Positions 50,257-60,084 of a stretch of 64,000 nt of DNA are shown here, one piece after another. Position numbers and translations under genes: made by a program. The stretch comes from Myxococcales bacterium (GTDB taxonomy: Bacteria > Myxococcota_A > Polyangia > Polyangiales > Polyangiaceae). The stretch spans positions 744,001 through 808,000 of the forward strand of contig JADJQX010000006.1 in NCBI GenBank assembly GCA_016712525.1, given 5' to 3'. Within the stretch, counting starts at the first letter, position 1, and the number at the start of each line of letters is the position of its first letter. The notes under the pieces are model-generated. The model ran no database searches. It was not told where the DNA came from and saw only the letters and a program-made list of their open reading frames with translations.

Positions 50257-51002
50257 TTCGGAAAAGCTTCAAGACGGCGTTCGTGGCGCTCGCGTGCTCG
50301 CTGGGGCTCACCCTCGGCGCGACCGAGGCGTTCGCGCAGCACGCTCCGGAGGGCGCGGTCCCTCACGGTGCGGAGGCCGCGAAGGGCGGAGAAGGTCACG
50401 GCGGAGGCCACGAAGGTGGCCACGGCGAAGGTCACGGCGGCGGTCACGGTCACGGCCCGAAGCCGATGAACATGACCGACTTCTCCAACAAAGAGACGCC
50501 CCCGTACGTGGCGCTCCTCGTCAACTTCGGCCTGCTCGCGTTCGCGTACTACTCGCTCGGCAAGAAGCCCGTCGCCGAGGCGCTGAAGCAGCGCAAAGAA
50601 GACATCGGCAAGGAGATCATCGAGGCGCAGAAGCTCCTCGACGACGCCCTGGCCCGCGGCAAGGACGCCCGGAAGAAGCTCAAGAACGTCGACGGCGACA
50701 AGAAGGAAGCCGTGGAGACGCTCGTGGAGACGGGCGAGGGCGAGCGCGACAAGATCGTGCGCGAGGCCGAAGAGAAGGCCGCGCGTGTGGGACGTGACGC
50801 AAGCTTCCTCGTCGAGCAAGAGGCGAAGCAGCTCCGCCTCGACATCACCAAAGAGACCGTGGAGCTCGCCGTGGCGAAGGCCGAGGCCCTCCTCAAGGCC
50901 ACGGTGACCCAGGCCGACCACGATCGCCTCGCCGAGGAGTTCTTGGCCGAGCTCGCGACCAAATCCGAGAAGCCTGCCGTGAAGGCGGGAGGTGCGGCAT
51001 GA
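50253..51002 (+). CDS. atpF: ATP synthase F0 subunit b with signal peptide and His-rich linker
   Basis: 249 residues. Residues 1-28 look like a cleavable signal peptide (FVALACSLGLTLGATEAFAQ). A His/Gly-rich segment follows (residues 38-69, with repeated GGHG units), then the TM helix (YVALLVNFGLLAFAYYSLGK, 85-104) and the usual long stalk helix (KPVAEALKQRKEDIGKEI...). Canonical b subunits are about 156-170 residues and begin directly with the TM helix. Here about 80 residues precede it and would face the periplasm. It overlaps atpH by 4 bp. Confidence 0.9.
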   Translation: MIRKSFKTAFVALACSLGLTLGATEAFAQHAPEGAVPHGAEAAKGGEGHGGGHEGGHGEGHGGGHGHGPKPMNMTDFSNKETPPYVALLVNFGLLAFAYYSLGKKPVAEALKQRKEDIGKEIIEAQKLLDDALARGKDARKKLKNVDGDKKEAVETLVETGEGERDKIVREAEEKAARVGRDASFLVEQEAKQLRLDITKETVELAVAKAEALLKATVTQADHDRLAEEFLAELATKSEKPAVKAGGAA

Positions 51003-51547
51003 GCATGATCCCTTCGGCCGTCGCGCTCCGCTACGCGAAGGCGCTCTTCGCCTTGGGCGAGGAGTCGGGCCAGCTCGACGCGATCGTCGCCGAGCTCGGT
51101 CGCGCCGCGAGCACCTACGAGTCCTCGGCGGAGCTCCGCCAGGCCCTCGAGAACCCGCTCGTCCCGCACCCGGCGAAGCGCAGCATCGTGACCGAGGTCG
51201 CGCAGCGGCTCTCGCTCGGCGCGTCGTCCAAGAACACGCTGCTGCTCCTCTCGGACCGGCGCAGGCTCCGCGCGCTCCCGGCGATCGTCCGTGAGCTCCG
51301 CGTCCTCTCGGACAAGAAGCGCGGCGTCGTGCGGGCCGTGGTGACCACCGCGAAGCCGCTCAGCGCGGCGTACCAAGAGCGCCTCAAGGTGCAGCTCGAG
51401 AAGATGACCGGCAAGAAGGTCGAGCTCGACGTCTCCGAAGATGCCTCGCTGCTCGCCGGTGTGGTCGCCCGCATCGGTGACCGTGTCTACGACGGCTCGC
51501 TCCGCTCGCGCCTCGCCGAGATGCGCACGCAGCTCCTCCCGAACTGA
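50999..51547 (+). CDS. atpH: ATP synthase F1 subunit delta
   Basis: 182 residues. The N-terminal helical domain begins SAVALRYAKALFALGEESGQ. The conserved C-terminal part reads VRAVVTTAKPLSAAYQERLK, then LLAGVVARIGDRVYDGSLRS. It connects the stator stalk to the top of F1. Its ATG overlaps the stop of atpF, and atpA starts 99 bp after its stop. Confidence 0.93.
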   Translation: MSMIPSAVALRYAKALFALGEESGQLDAIVAELGRAASTYESSAELRQALENPLVPHPAKRSIVTEVAQRLSLGASSKNTLLLLSDRRRLRALPAIVRELRVLSDKKRGVVRAVVTTAKPLSAAYQERLKVQLEKMTGKKVELDVSEDASLLAGVVARIGDRVYDGSLRSRLAEMRTQLLPN

Positions 51548-51646
51548 TTCACCGCCGGCCCGCGCGCCGGCCCATGTTTTCGCGCCGAGGACCGGCGCAC
51601 AGGCTTCGCGGCGAACGCCGCCCAGAACGAAATCCCGAGGAAATCC

Positions 51647-53296
<1,650 letters not shown>

Positions 53297-53299
53297 CGG

Positions 53300-54229
53300 A
53301 TGCCGTCGCTCAAGTCGATTCGTAAGCGGATCGGGAGCGTCAAGTCGACGCAGAAGATCACGCGCGCCATGAAGATGGTCGCGGGTGCTCGCCTGAACCG
53401 CGCGCAGCAGCGCATCACCGCCCTCCGGCCCTACGCCCAAAAGACGCAGGAGATCCTCGAGGGCGTGACGGCGGCGCTCGATTCCGGTCAAGAGGAGGGG
53501 CAGCAGGCCGACTCCGAGGCGATCGAGGTCGAGAAGCCGGTCCACAAGCTCCTCGCGCGCCGCCCGATCAAGAAGGCGCTCTTCGTCGTGCTCTCGAGCG
53601 ATCGTGGCCTCTGCGGCGGCTACAACGCCAACGTGGTCAAGCTCGTCATGCGCGAGTGGGACGCGCGCAAGGCCGAGGGCGTCGAGGTCACGTTCGCGAC
53701 GGCGGGCAAGAAGGCTCGCGAGGCGATCGTGCGCAAGCGCGGCACCATCGCGAAGGACTTCCCCAAGATCTACGACGGCCTCGACCTCGAGAAGGCCAAG
53801 CTCGTCGCCGACTACGCGACGGACGCCTTCTTGAAGGGCGACGTCGACGCGGTCTATGTGCTCTACACCGAGTTCAAGAGCGCCATGACCCAGCGCCCGT
53901 CGGTGCAGCAGCTCCTGCCCCTCGCGACGCCCGCGAAGAAGGCCGAGGACAAAGAGGGCGGCGCCGCGCTCACCAAGTACGACTACGAGCCCAACGAGAA
54001 GGCCCTGCTCTCGCGCCTCGTCCCCATGTACGTCGAGATCTCGCTCTACCGCGCGCTCCTCGACAGCCAGGCGAGCGAGCTCGGCGCGCGTATGACCGCG
54101 ATGGACGCGGCGACGCGCAACGCGAAGGAGATGATCGGCCGCTTGACGCTCGTGTACAACCGCGCTCGTCAGGCCGCGATCACCAAGGAGCTCATGGAGA
54201 TCATCGGCGGCGCCGAGGCGCTCAAGTAG
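53300..54229 (+). CDS. atpG: ATP synthase F1 subunit gamma
   Basis: 309 residues. The N-terminal helix SLKSIRKRIGSVKSTQKITR and the C-terminal helix (RMTAMDAATRNAKEMIGRLT, then NRARQAAITKELMEIIGGAE) form the central rotor shaft. SSDRGLCGGYNANV is also conserved. A Glu/Gln-rich insertion near residue 60 and one near 215 (KKAEDKEGGAALTKYDYEPN) add some length. It starts 3 bp after atpA. The beta and epsilon genes do not follow; the operon ends here. Confidence 0.96.
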   Translation: MPSLKSIRKRIGSVKSTQKITRAMKMVAGARLNRAQQRITALRPYAQKTQEILEGVTAALDSGQEEGQQADSEAIEVEKPVHKLLARRPIKKALFVVLSSDRGLCGGYNANVVKLVMREWDARKAEGVEVTFATAGKKAREAIVRKRGTIAKDFPKIYDGLDLEKAKLVADYATDAFLKGDVDAVYVLYTEFKSAMTQRPSVQQLLPLATPAKKAEDKEGGAALTKYDYEPNEKALLSRLVPMYVEISLYRALLDSQASELGARMTAMDAATRNAKEMIGRLTLVYNRARQAAITKELMEIIGGAEALK

Positions 54230-54254
54230 CTCTTCGAACACGCCTGCGTGCGCA

Positions 54255-54291
54255 CGAGAGGCTCACGTCCCGAGGGACGGCGAGCCTCTCG
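54255..54291. terminator. Strong stem-loop after atpG
   Basis: CGAGAGGCTC at 54255-54264 pairs with GAGCCTCTCG at 54282-54291 (10 bp), and an inner GTCCC/GGGAC extends the hairpin. It sits between the end of atpG and the convergent lipoprotein gene. No T-tract. Probably a two-way terminator. Confidence 0.65.
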
Positions 54292-54327
54292 GCGTTTGGG
54301 CGCAAGGTGCCGAAACTATGAACGAAT

Positions 54328-54774
54328 CTACGGAACGTCGAGCCCCGTGCGGGCGTCGGCGTCGCTCGTGAGCCCGCTCCGGCTCACGGCCCCGCAGAGG
54401 ATCTCGTAACGACCTTCTTTGCCCGTCGCGGTCACGGCGATGACGAGCTGCCCTTGGGAGCGCCCGTCGTCCGGGACGGGGATCGTCGCTTCGCCGGCGA
54501 GGGAGGCGGGCTTGTCTCTCACGGTGGAGGTCGAGGGGACCGCGCCTTCGGGGAAGACGGTGCAGAGCACGTCCTTCACTGGGTCGTCCGACGCGCCGGC
54601 CGCGTAGTTCAAGGAGCCCTCGACGAGGAACGTGTCGTTCGTGCGGCTGACACGCGTGACGCGCACCGAGCCTATCGTCGGCCGGCCGGAGCCGCAGCCT
54701 TGGACCGAGAGCGCGGCCGTGGTGACGGCGAGCGCGACAGAGACGCGGGCGGTGAACGCGGCGAAGGTCCCCAT
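54328..54774 (-). CDS. Small lipoprotein of unknown function
   Basis: 148 residues from the ATG at 54774. A signal peptide with lipobox VQGC lies near residue 27. The remaining beta-rich domain (SVRVTRVSRTNDTFLVEGSL, KDVLCTVFPEGAVPS, GQLVIAVTATGKEGRYEIL) looks like a single Ig- or jelly-roll-like fold with two cysteines. It is divergent from the UbiD gene, 79 bp apart. Not recognised. Confidence 0.72.
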   Translation of the reverse strand: MGTFAAFTARVSVALAVTTAALSVQGCGSGRPTIGSVRVTRVSRTNDTFLVEGSLNYAAGASDDPVKDVLCTVFPEGAVPSTSTVRDKPASLAGEATIPVPDDGRSQGQLVIAVTATGKEGRYEILCGAVSRSGLTSDADARTGLDVP

Positions 54775-54853
54775 GCGGCGATCGTCCTCAAGATGGGCGC
54801 GCTTGTCCAGCGCGGCCGTGCACTTGCCCCTGCCTTCGGCGAGGAATGGCCCT

Positions 54854-56674
54854 ATGGTCCGGCACATGGGTTACGAGAGCCTCAAGGCGTGCGTCGACGA
54901 TCTCGAGAAGCAGAAGCTCTTGGTGCGGCTCGACGAGCGTGTGGACCCGTTCCTCGAGATGGCCGAGATCCAAAGGCGAATCTTCGCGCGGGAGGGCCCG
55001 GCGCTCTACTTCGCGAACGTCGCGGGGACGCGCTTTCCTTGTGTGTCGAACCTGTTCGGCACGAAGGCTCGTGCAGAGTACATCTTTCGGGACACCCTCT
55101 CGCACGTGCGCGCGCTCGTGGCAGCGAAGGTCGATCCGGCGAGCCTCGCGTTCTCGCCGCTCCTCGCGACGAAGCTGCCGTTCGCGGTGATGCACCTCCT
55201 GCCGAAGACCGTGAAAGACGGGCCCGTCACGGCCGAGCGCATCTCGGTGAGCGCCCTGCCGAAGATCGTGAGCTGGCCCGGGGACGGGGGCCCGTTCGTC
55301 ACGCTCCCGCAGGTCTACTCCGAGGATCCCGAAAGCCCGGGGCTCCGCCACTCGAACGTCGGGATGTACCGCGTGCAGCTCTCGGGCAACCGCTACGTGA
55401 CCGACGCGGAGGTCGGGCTCCACTATCAGATCCATCGCGGCATCGGCGTGCATCACCAGCGGGCGATCGCGCGCGGTGAGCCCTTGCGCGTGCGCATCCA
55501 CGTGGGCGGACCGCCGGCCTTCACCCTCGCCGCGGTGATGCCGCTGCCCGAGGGCCTGCCCGAGCTGTCGTTCGCCGGAGCCCTCAACGGTCGCGCGGCG
55601 CGCATGATCGCGGGCGCGCCCCACACCCACGCCGACGCCGACTTCTGCATCTCCGGTGAGCTCGTCGGCCGCGAGACGAAGCCCGAGGGGCCCTTCGGTG
55701 ATCACCTTGGTTACTATGCGAAAACACACGACTTTCCTGTGCTCAAGGTCACGAGCGTGACGTGCCGCAAGGGGGCCATTTGGCCCTTCACCGTGGTGGG
55801 CCGGCCGCCCCAGGAAGACACGGTCTTCGGCGAGCTCATCCACGAGCTCACGGCGTCGCTCGTGCCCGACGTTTTGCCCGGGGTGCGTGAGGTGCACGCG
55901 GTGGACGAGGCCGGGGTGCACCCGCTCCTCCTCGCCGTAGGGTCCGAGAGGTACACGCCGTACGCGAACGACGACGCGCCCCAGGAGCTCCTCACCCAGT
56001 CGAACGCGATCTTGGGGCAGGGGCAGATGTCGCTCGCGAAGTACCTCTTCATCGCCGACGCGGGGGACGCGCCGCCCGGTCTCCGAGACGTGCGCGCGTT
56101 CTTCCGCCACGTGCTCGAGCGCTTCCTGCCCGAGCGGGATCTCCACTTCCACGTGCGCACCACGATCGACACCCTCGACTACTCGGGCACGGGGCTGAAC
56201 CGTGGGTCGAAGCTCGTCGTGTGCGCGCGCGGAAAAAAGCGCCGCGAGCTCGGCGTGTCGGTGCCGGAGGGGCTGCCCTCGGCGTTCCGCGAGGCGAAGA
56301 TCGTCGACCGGGGGATCCTCGCCCTCTCGGGCCCCGCGTTCGTGTCTCACGAAGAAGCCGCGGCGCTCGTGGAGGAGCTCCCTCGCGAGGGGCTCGCGGG
56401 CCTCCCGCTCGTGGTCTTGTGCGACGACGCGTCGTTCGTCGCGAGCTCGTTTTCGACCTTCTTGTGGGTGACCTTCACGCGCTCGAACCCCGCCGTCGAC
56501 GTGCACGGGACCTCGCCGTTCGTGAAGCACAAGGCCTGGGGTTGCCGCGGCTCGGTCGTCATCGACGCGCGGTCGAAGCCGCACCACGCGCCGCCGCTCG
56601 TCGAGAACCCCGACGTGAGCGCGCGTGTGGATCGCCTCTTCGCGCGCGGAGGGCCGCTGGCGAAGTGGGGCTAG
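54854..56674 (+). CDS. UbiD-family prenylated-FMN decarboxylase
   Basis: 606 residues from the ATG at 54854, which has GAGGA eight bases upstream; the internal ATG at 54866 is an alternative. UbiD core features include the LRHSNVGMYRVQLSGNRYVT region, the catalytic Glu-x-Pro-Phe-Gly in KPEGPFGDHLGYYA, and TVVGRPPQEDTVFGELIHEL. Family members decarboxylate aromatic acids using prenylated FMN. The roughly 600-residue size with an extra C-terminal domain resembles decarboxylases of futalosine-pathway menaquinone biosynthesis rather than UbiD itself (about 490). This is by size and overall look; no men genes or UbiX are adjacent. Confidence 0.85.
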   Translation: MVRHMGYESLKACVDDLEKQKLLVRLDERVDPFLEMAEIQRRIFAREGPALYFANVAGTRFPCVSNLFGTKARAEYIFRDTLSHVRALVAAKVDPASLAFSPLLATKLPFAVMHLLPKTVKDGPVTAERISVSALPKIVSWPGDGGPFVTLPQVYSEDPESPGLRHSNVGMYRVQLSGNRYVTDAEVGLHYQIHRGIGVHHQRAIARGEPLRVRIHVGGPPAFTLAAVMPLPEGLPELSFAGALNGRAARMIAGAPHTHADADFCISGELVGRETKPEGPFGDHLGYYAKTHDFPVLKVTSVTCRKGAIWPFTVVGRPPQEDTVFGELIHELTASLVPDVLPGVREVHAVDEAGVHPLLLAVGSERYTPYANDDAPQELLTQSNAILGQGQMSLAKYLFIADAGDAPPGLRDVRAFFRHVLERFLPERDLHFHVRTTIDTLDYSGTGLNRGSKLVVCARGKKRRELGVSVPEGLPSAFREAKIVDRGILALSGPAFVSHEEAAALVEELPREGLAGLPLVVLCDDASFVASSFSTFLWVTFTRSNPAVDVHGTSPFVKHKAWGCRGSVVIDARSKPHHAPPLVENPDVSARVDRLFARGGPLAKWG

Positions 56675-56707
56675 TGGCTCTTTAAGTGCCCGAAACTACG
56701 GGTGTAT

Positions 56708-57133
56708 TTACTGGCAGACCGAGGCGCACACCTCGGTCACGCAGCCCTCGAGGGCGGCCGAGCGCACCTTGCACGCGGCGCGCGTCGAGTAGCAGAGCTC
56801 GATGCAGCCGCAGTCGGTCTGGCTGCAGGAGGCGACGCAGCGCTCGAGGGCGTCGTCGCAATCGGGGGAGTCTTTTCGGAGGGCGAGCTGCTGGGCGCAC
56901 TTGCCGACGTACGGGGCCGTGACGGTGCAGTTGCACGTCGCCAGCGGCGCGGTGGTGAGGCACTCGAGGCAGGTGACCGTCTTCGTTCGGGTCCACGCGA
57001 GCCTCGCGTCGCAGGCGCGGCGGAGGTCGTTCGACCCGTTGGTGACGAACACGGTGTCGTCCCCTCCGCAGGCACCGAGCGTCGAGACCACGGAGAGAGC
57101 AGCGAGGACGAACGAGAAGGAAGCGCGACCCAT
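56708..57133 (-). CDS. Cysteine-rich lipoprotein
   Basis: 141 residues. The lipobox LGAC is at residue 22. The mature part contains sixteen cysteines beyond the lipidated one, many in pairs (TVTCLECLTTAPLATCNC, VASCSQTDCGCIELCYSTRA, EVCASVC), implying a tight disulfide-bonded domain. Similar Cys-rich lipoproteins are frequent in myxobacteria. Function not known. It lies 168 bp upstream of the NuoH-like fusion start region on the same strand side; its own stop faces the UbiD gene. Confidence 0.72.
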   Translation of the reverse strand: MGRASFSFVLAALSVVSTLGACGGDDTVFVTNGSNDLRRACDARLAWTRTKTVTCLECLTTAPLATCNCTVTAPYVGKCAQQLALRKDSPDCDDALERCVASCSQTDCGCIELCYSTRAACKVRSAALEGCVTEVCASVCQ

Positions 57134-57183
57134 GACCTAGCTTTTGCCCCGAATCGGGCCGCTTTTCAAGGTGGGGCTCGGGC

Positions 57184-58965
57184 TCACAAGAACGGGTCGA
57201 GGTGGGTCGTGGGGCTCTCCGAGGCGAACTTGACCCGCGCCAGCACCCGCGCGAAGAACACGGCCGAGGCCAAGACGAGCACGCCACCGATCGCTCCCTC
57301 CACGTCGTACCGCACGTGCCATCGTGTCCAGACGAGCCCGGCGACGAACGCGACGAGCGCCGCCGGGACGACCTTCAGCCCGCGCCGGAGGCCGTCGTCG
57401 ACCTTGGACGTCGGGAGGGAGAAGCGCACGAGCAGCGACAGGCCCACGAGCGCCCACGTCTTGGCGAGCAGGAGGGTGCCGGCCGCGGCCTTGGCGAAGA
57501 AGGTGAGCTTGTCGACCGTGCCGGGGAGCCGGTAGCCCCCGAGGAAGAGCACCGCGAGCACCGCCGACGAGAACACGAGGCCGACGCGGTAGGCGGTGTC
57601 TGCCGAGGTGCCGTGGCGCCGTCCAAAGGGGCGCGTGCCGAGGTACCCCTGGGCGAAGATGCACGCGAGCACGAGCACGAGCGCGAACGGCGAGCGGAAG
57701 GCGTTCCATTCCCACGGCGCCGGGCCTTGCCCCCGCACGACGTCGATCCCGCGGAGCGAGCCCGTGGTGCCGACCGCCGACACGAGCGCGAGCACGAGCG
57801 GGAGAGAGAGGACGATGGCCGTCGCGAGGGCCCTCGCGCGTGGGAAAAATCCCTCTTCTTGGCCCATCGCGATCGCGATCGAGGAGGCGACGAAGGCGAC
57901 GAACAGGAGGAGGAGGTCGAGATCCTCCGCGACCAAGGTGCCCGCGCCGGGGAGCACCATCACCGTCGCGGAGGCGACCGTGAGCACGGCCGGGGGGAGC
58001 CACGCGAGCTCGCGGGTCGGCTTTTGACCGACGAGACCCTTGGCGCTCGCGCGCACGAGCCCCGCGACGTCCCGCCTTCGGATCGTGCGGAGCCGCGCGG
58101 CCATGGCGAGCTCGGCGCGCGCGAGCCGGCCCTCGAACGGGGCCACGAAGGCGACGACGACGACGCACACGAAGCCGATGAGCGCGAAGACCCACGAGAA
58201 GTCTCTCGGCAACCCCGACGCGAGCCCCACGAGGGAGACCGTGCGGGTCTCTTCGCGCGCGCCGCCGTGCCGGAACCCGAGCTCCGCCTCGCGCCCGCCC
58301 GCGGGGCGAATGTCCGAGAAGCGCGAGAGCCGAACACCATCGAACGACGTGAGCACGTCGCCCGTGACGAGCCCGAGCTCCTCTCCCCGCGACGCCGGCG
58401 CGACGGAGTCGACCACGAGGCCCGTGCTCGTCGCGTGGGCCTTCACCCCGAGGAACCCGAGCACGCGCTCGCCCTCGGCCTCGAAGGCGCGATCGTCGTC
58501 CACGCTTCGGGCGCCCGGGAACGCGTCGAGCACGACGCCCTGGAGCGTGGCCGCGATGGGCGGGGCCGACGTGCTCTGCGACGGGAACACCACCTCGAGC
58601 TCGCCTCGGAACGTCGTGTGCTCGGCGTGCGCGCCCGTGCCGGTGAAGGTCTCGAGGAGGCCCTCGGCGACGGGGACCTCGATGCGGTCGTGGCCTAGCA
58701 CCGCGCCCTGCGTGTCGATGCGCGTGCGCTCGGGCGCGCGCCCCGGGCGGAAGAGCGTGCCCCGAAACGAGAGTTTGGCCGTGCGGCCCTGAGGGAAGCC
58801 TGCGCCGTGCACCTCGACCCTGTCGTGGGCCTCGAGCTCGTTCGGGGTGACGTCGTGCACCTCGACGAGCCGGAGCGGGAGCTCGCGCTGGCAGCCCGTC
58901 ACGAGGGCGGCGACGAAAAGCAAAAACGATAGGAGTTTCGCTAGGTTCGCAGACGGTGCTCTCAC
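57184..58965 (-). CDS. Lipoprotein / PDZ / NuoH-like (complex I subunit 1-like) fusion protein
   Basis: 593 residues from the GTG at 58965, which has a GGGAG ribosome-binding site five bases away. Order: type II signal peptide with lipobox VTGC (Cys 25); a beta domain resembling IPT/TIG (33-135, e.g. LVEVHDVTPNELEAHDRVEV); a PDZ domain (171-248: GLVVDSVAPASRGEELGLVT, then GDVLTSFDG); a TM helix (256-275); and a polytopic region (320-550) matching NuoH by eye: VLFLGGYRLPG, then LTFFAKAAAGTLLLAKTWAL and VRFSLPTSKVDDGLRRGLKV. The acidic quinone-site loop normally reading AExNRxPFDLxEGExELV is replaced by AQGYLGTRPFGRRHGT. No other nuo gene is near. Probably a non-enzymatic membrane protein. Confidence 0.75.
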   Translation of the reverse strand: MRAPSANLAKLLSFLLFVAALVTGCQRELPLRLVEVHDVTPNELEAHDRVEVHGAGFPQGRTAKLSFRGTLFRPGRAPERTRIDTQGAVLGHDRIEVPVAEGLLETFTGTGAHAEHTTFRGELEVVFPSQSTSAPPIAATLQGVVLDAFPGARSVDDDRAFEAEGERVLGFLGVKAHATSTGLVVDSVAPASRGEELGLVTGDVLTSFDGVRLSRFSDIRPAGGREAELGFRHGGAREETRTVSLVGLASGLPRDFSWVFALIGFVCVVVVAFVAPFEGRLARAELAMAARLRTIRRRDVAGLVRASAKGLVGQKPTRELAWLPPAVLTVASATVMVLPGAGTLVAEDLDLLLLFVAFVASSIAIAMGQEEGFFPRARALATAIVLSLPLVLALVSAVGTTGSLRGIDVVRGQGPAPWEWNAFRSPFALVLVLACIFAQGYLGTRPFGRRHGTSADTAYRVGLVFSSAVLAVLFLGGYRLPGTVDKLTFFAKAAAGTLLLAKTWALVGLSLLVRFSLPTSKVDDGLRRGLKVVPAALVAFVAGLVWTRWHVRYDVEGAIGGVLVLASAVFFARVLARVKFASESPTTHLDPFL

Positions 58966-59043
58966 GGGATCTCCCACCCTATCCGCGCTGGGCCGAGTGG
59001 CAAAATTCCCGGCGTGTCCGGCGCGATTGGGTACGCTCAAGGA

Positions 59044-60063
59044 ATGGTCCGCTTCTCTGCCCGCGCGATGACCCTGGTTCGGGGCGGAGCGCTCGCCCTC
59101 CTCGGCGCGGGCCTGTCCGTGTCGTGCAGCGGAGCCTTCGGGATCGCCCCCGAGGTCGACGGTGGCCCCTCCGGCATGAGCGACGCCGGGCCCGGCGAGG
59201 CCGCGGCGGACGTCGTGACGCTCGTGGAGGGAGACGCGGCCGACGGCTCGACGCCTCCGTGCGACCTCGACGGGCCGTTCGTCTCCATCGAGCACGTACC
59301 GGACCTCTCGTCCTCGGGCGGAGAAGTAGGGCTCGGTCTCACGCCCGACGGCCTGGCCGCTTTCGTGATCCGCGACAGCGTGACCGACGCTGGCTACGGG
59401 CGGCACCTCTTCGTCGCGCGTCGTGCCTCCACCGCCGACCCGTTCGGCGCGGTCTCCGAGGTGCCCGGCTTCGCGAGGCCCGGGGTCATCGCCGACAACC
59501 CCAAGGTGTCGGCCGACGGCAACTGGCTCGCGCTCGAGGTCGGCTCGTCGAACCTCGACATCGCGTTCGTCCCGCTCGTGCCGGGCAAAGATCCCGACGC
59601 CCAGCTCGTACGGCCGATCGAGGGCATGAGCACGCCTGGCGGAGAGTTCGACTCGTTCCTCCTGCCCGACATGAGCGCTCTCTATTTCGTCTCGGGGGGC
59701 GCTTCGGACCGAGCGATCTTTCGCGCGACCTTGGACGTGACCCGCAGAGCAACCGACGTCACTCGGCTCTCGTCGCTCTCGTCGACCGGAACCGAGTACG
59801 ATCCCGTCGCGACCCCGGACGACCTCACCCTGTACTTTACACGCGAAGTGATGGGCCGCGGGGCCGAGATCATGGTCTCGAAGCGCGCGTCGAAGAGCGT
59901 CGAGCACACGGCGGCCGTGCCGGTGACCGAGCTCCTCTCCGTGGGCGACGACGTGCCCGTCGAGATCGCCGACCGCGGCTGTACGTTGTACTTTACATCG
60001 AACGACCGCAAGCCCTCGAAGGGCGGGAACGACCTCTACGTCGCGAGGAAGGCGAAGCGCTGA
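59044..60063 (+). CDS. Lipoprotein with WD40/PD40-like repeats, dispersed family member 3
   Basis: 339 residues from the ATG at 59044. Lipobox SVSC near residue 26. An Asp/Ala-rich linker follows. Blades include TPDGLAAFVIRDSVTDAGYG, SADGNWLALEVGSSNLDIAF and TPDDLTLYFTREVMGRGAEI, ending DRGCTLYFTSNDRKPSKGGN and on to DLYVARKAKR. It matches members 1 and 2 at 44964-46980 in plan and in its closing motif. Divergent from the NuoH-like fusion (78 bp apart). Confidence 0.78.
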   Translation: MVRFSARAMTLVRGGALALLGAGLSVSCSGAFGIAPEVDGGPSGMSDAGPGEAAADVVTLVEGDAADGSTPPCDLDGPFVSIEHVPDLSSSGGEVGLGLTPDGLAAFVIRDSVTDAGYGRHLFVARRASTADPFGAVSEVPGFARPGVIADNPKVSADGNWLALEVGSSNLDIAFVPLVPGKDPDAQLVRPIEGMSTPGGEFDSFLLPDMSALYFVSGGASDRAIFRATLDVTRRATDVTRLSSLSSTGTEYDPVATPDDLTLYFTREVMGRGAEIMVSKRASKSVEHTAAVPVTELLSVGDDVPVEIADRGCTLYFTSNDRKPSKGGNDLYVARKAKR

Positions 60064-60084
60064 CGCGTGACGGGAGCGCGAGGC

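Noticed and set aside
59993..60084. C-terminal extension of the carboxypeptidase frame as read
   Set aside because: Arg-rich out-of-frame sequence that overlaps the lipoprotein gene. The alternative frame gives a sensible Cys-rich end, so the true end is taken as 60085.
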